Below, piece after piece: positions 63,889 through 64,000 of a DNA stretch of 64,000 bases; positions within the stretch are counted from its first letter, which is position 1; each line of letters opens with the position of its first letter. Origin of the DNA: JBEEOW01 sp041191405 (GTDB taxonomy: Bacteria; Bacteroidota; Bacteroidia; Cytophagales; UBA9547). Made by a program: the position numbers and the translations under genes. The stretch spans positions 1 through 64,000 of the forward strand of contig JBEEOW010000021.1 of the NCBI GenBank assembly GCA_041191405.1, written 5' to 3'. Under the pieces are notes generated by a model, which ran no database searches, was not told where the DNA came from, and saw only the letters and a list, made by a program, of their open reading frames with translations.

Positions 63889-64000
63889 GGGTTAATTGTT
63901 TAGTAATAATTAAAAATGAAGTATTTAAAATTGTTTTCAAAGTTTTTGGGGAGTTTTTTTGAAAAATAGTGTGAATTAGGAAAAAATAGAAATTTTATTA

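Overview
The window is a stretch of a low-GC Bacteroidota chromosome carrying a large integrated element. Lineage evidence: a type IX secretion (T9SS) sorting tail, a split transketolase of the Bacteroidota kind, bacillithiol synthesis (BshA), a CtaA/COX15 haem A synthase, LpoB/COG3014 lipoproteins, promoters of the TTTG-N19-TAnnTTTG type, and the absence of clear Shine-Dalgarno sites. I cannot name a genus.

Left half (about 1-31,750): an integrated element next to a tRNA-Thr (UGU) gene, with its own tyrosine recombinase beside the tRNA. The element reads as a provirus that is probably not a tailed phage. I see no terminase, portal, tape measure, tube, sheath or baseplate gene. Instead there is a P-loop ATPase of packaging/FtsK-Zot type, one candidate major capsid protein (241 aa) with a strong promoter in front and a 14-bp-stem terminator behind, about fifteen small proteins with a single membrane segment, two lytic transglycosylases, two membrane-anchored peptidoglycan-binding proteins, a zincin, a large fibre-like spike, and an endolysin-holin-spanin-like cassette. 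This resembles membrane-containing tailless phages (tectivirus- or FLiP-like organisation), but the capsid assignment rests on context and needs a structure prediction. The left end is not visible; at the window edge a divergent gene is cut off.

Between the ATPase and the capsid block sits an AT-rich 12-kb cargo island (about 6,814-18,977) with its own promoter and terminator: a secreted S74/tail-fibre-like protein, a tiny protein with a YD-like motif and a T9SS tail, a 2,119-aa SpvB/FG-GAP/RHS protein with a variable tip, a translationally coupled partner gene, an orphan second copy of the tip with its own partner paralogue, and a scrap of a third tip in front of a putative immunity lipoprotein. 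It looks like a polymorphic-toxin locus carried as viral cargo.

Right half (31,750-64,000): ordinary host chromosome. In order: M1 metallopeptidase with a barrel-like C-terminus, COG3014/LpoB lipoproteins, FAH hydrolase, M23 peptidase, Bcp peroxiredoxin, transketolase N and C subunits with a VWA protein between them, an ECF sigma operon, OsmC, a Cys/Lys-rich exported protein, haem A synthase, Nfu, BshA, a DUF234 ATPase preceded by four exact-period dyads, LptB, a MuiA-like protein, a flippase-like protein, Pcm, CoA-transferase A, an SDR, WecB, a glycosyltransferase, ProC and a secreted repeat protein.

Intergenic repeats (GTACTGAGTAC-like, CTGAAAACTGA-like and GAGTTGAGAGTT-like words, and a GTCTGAATTAGGATT palindromic family) occur in both the element and the chromosome, suggesting long residence or recombination with this host lineage.
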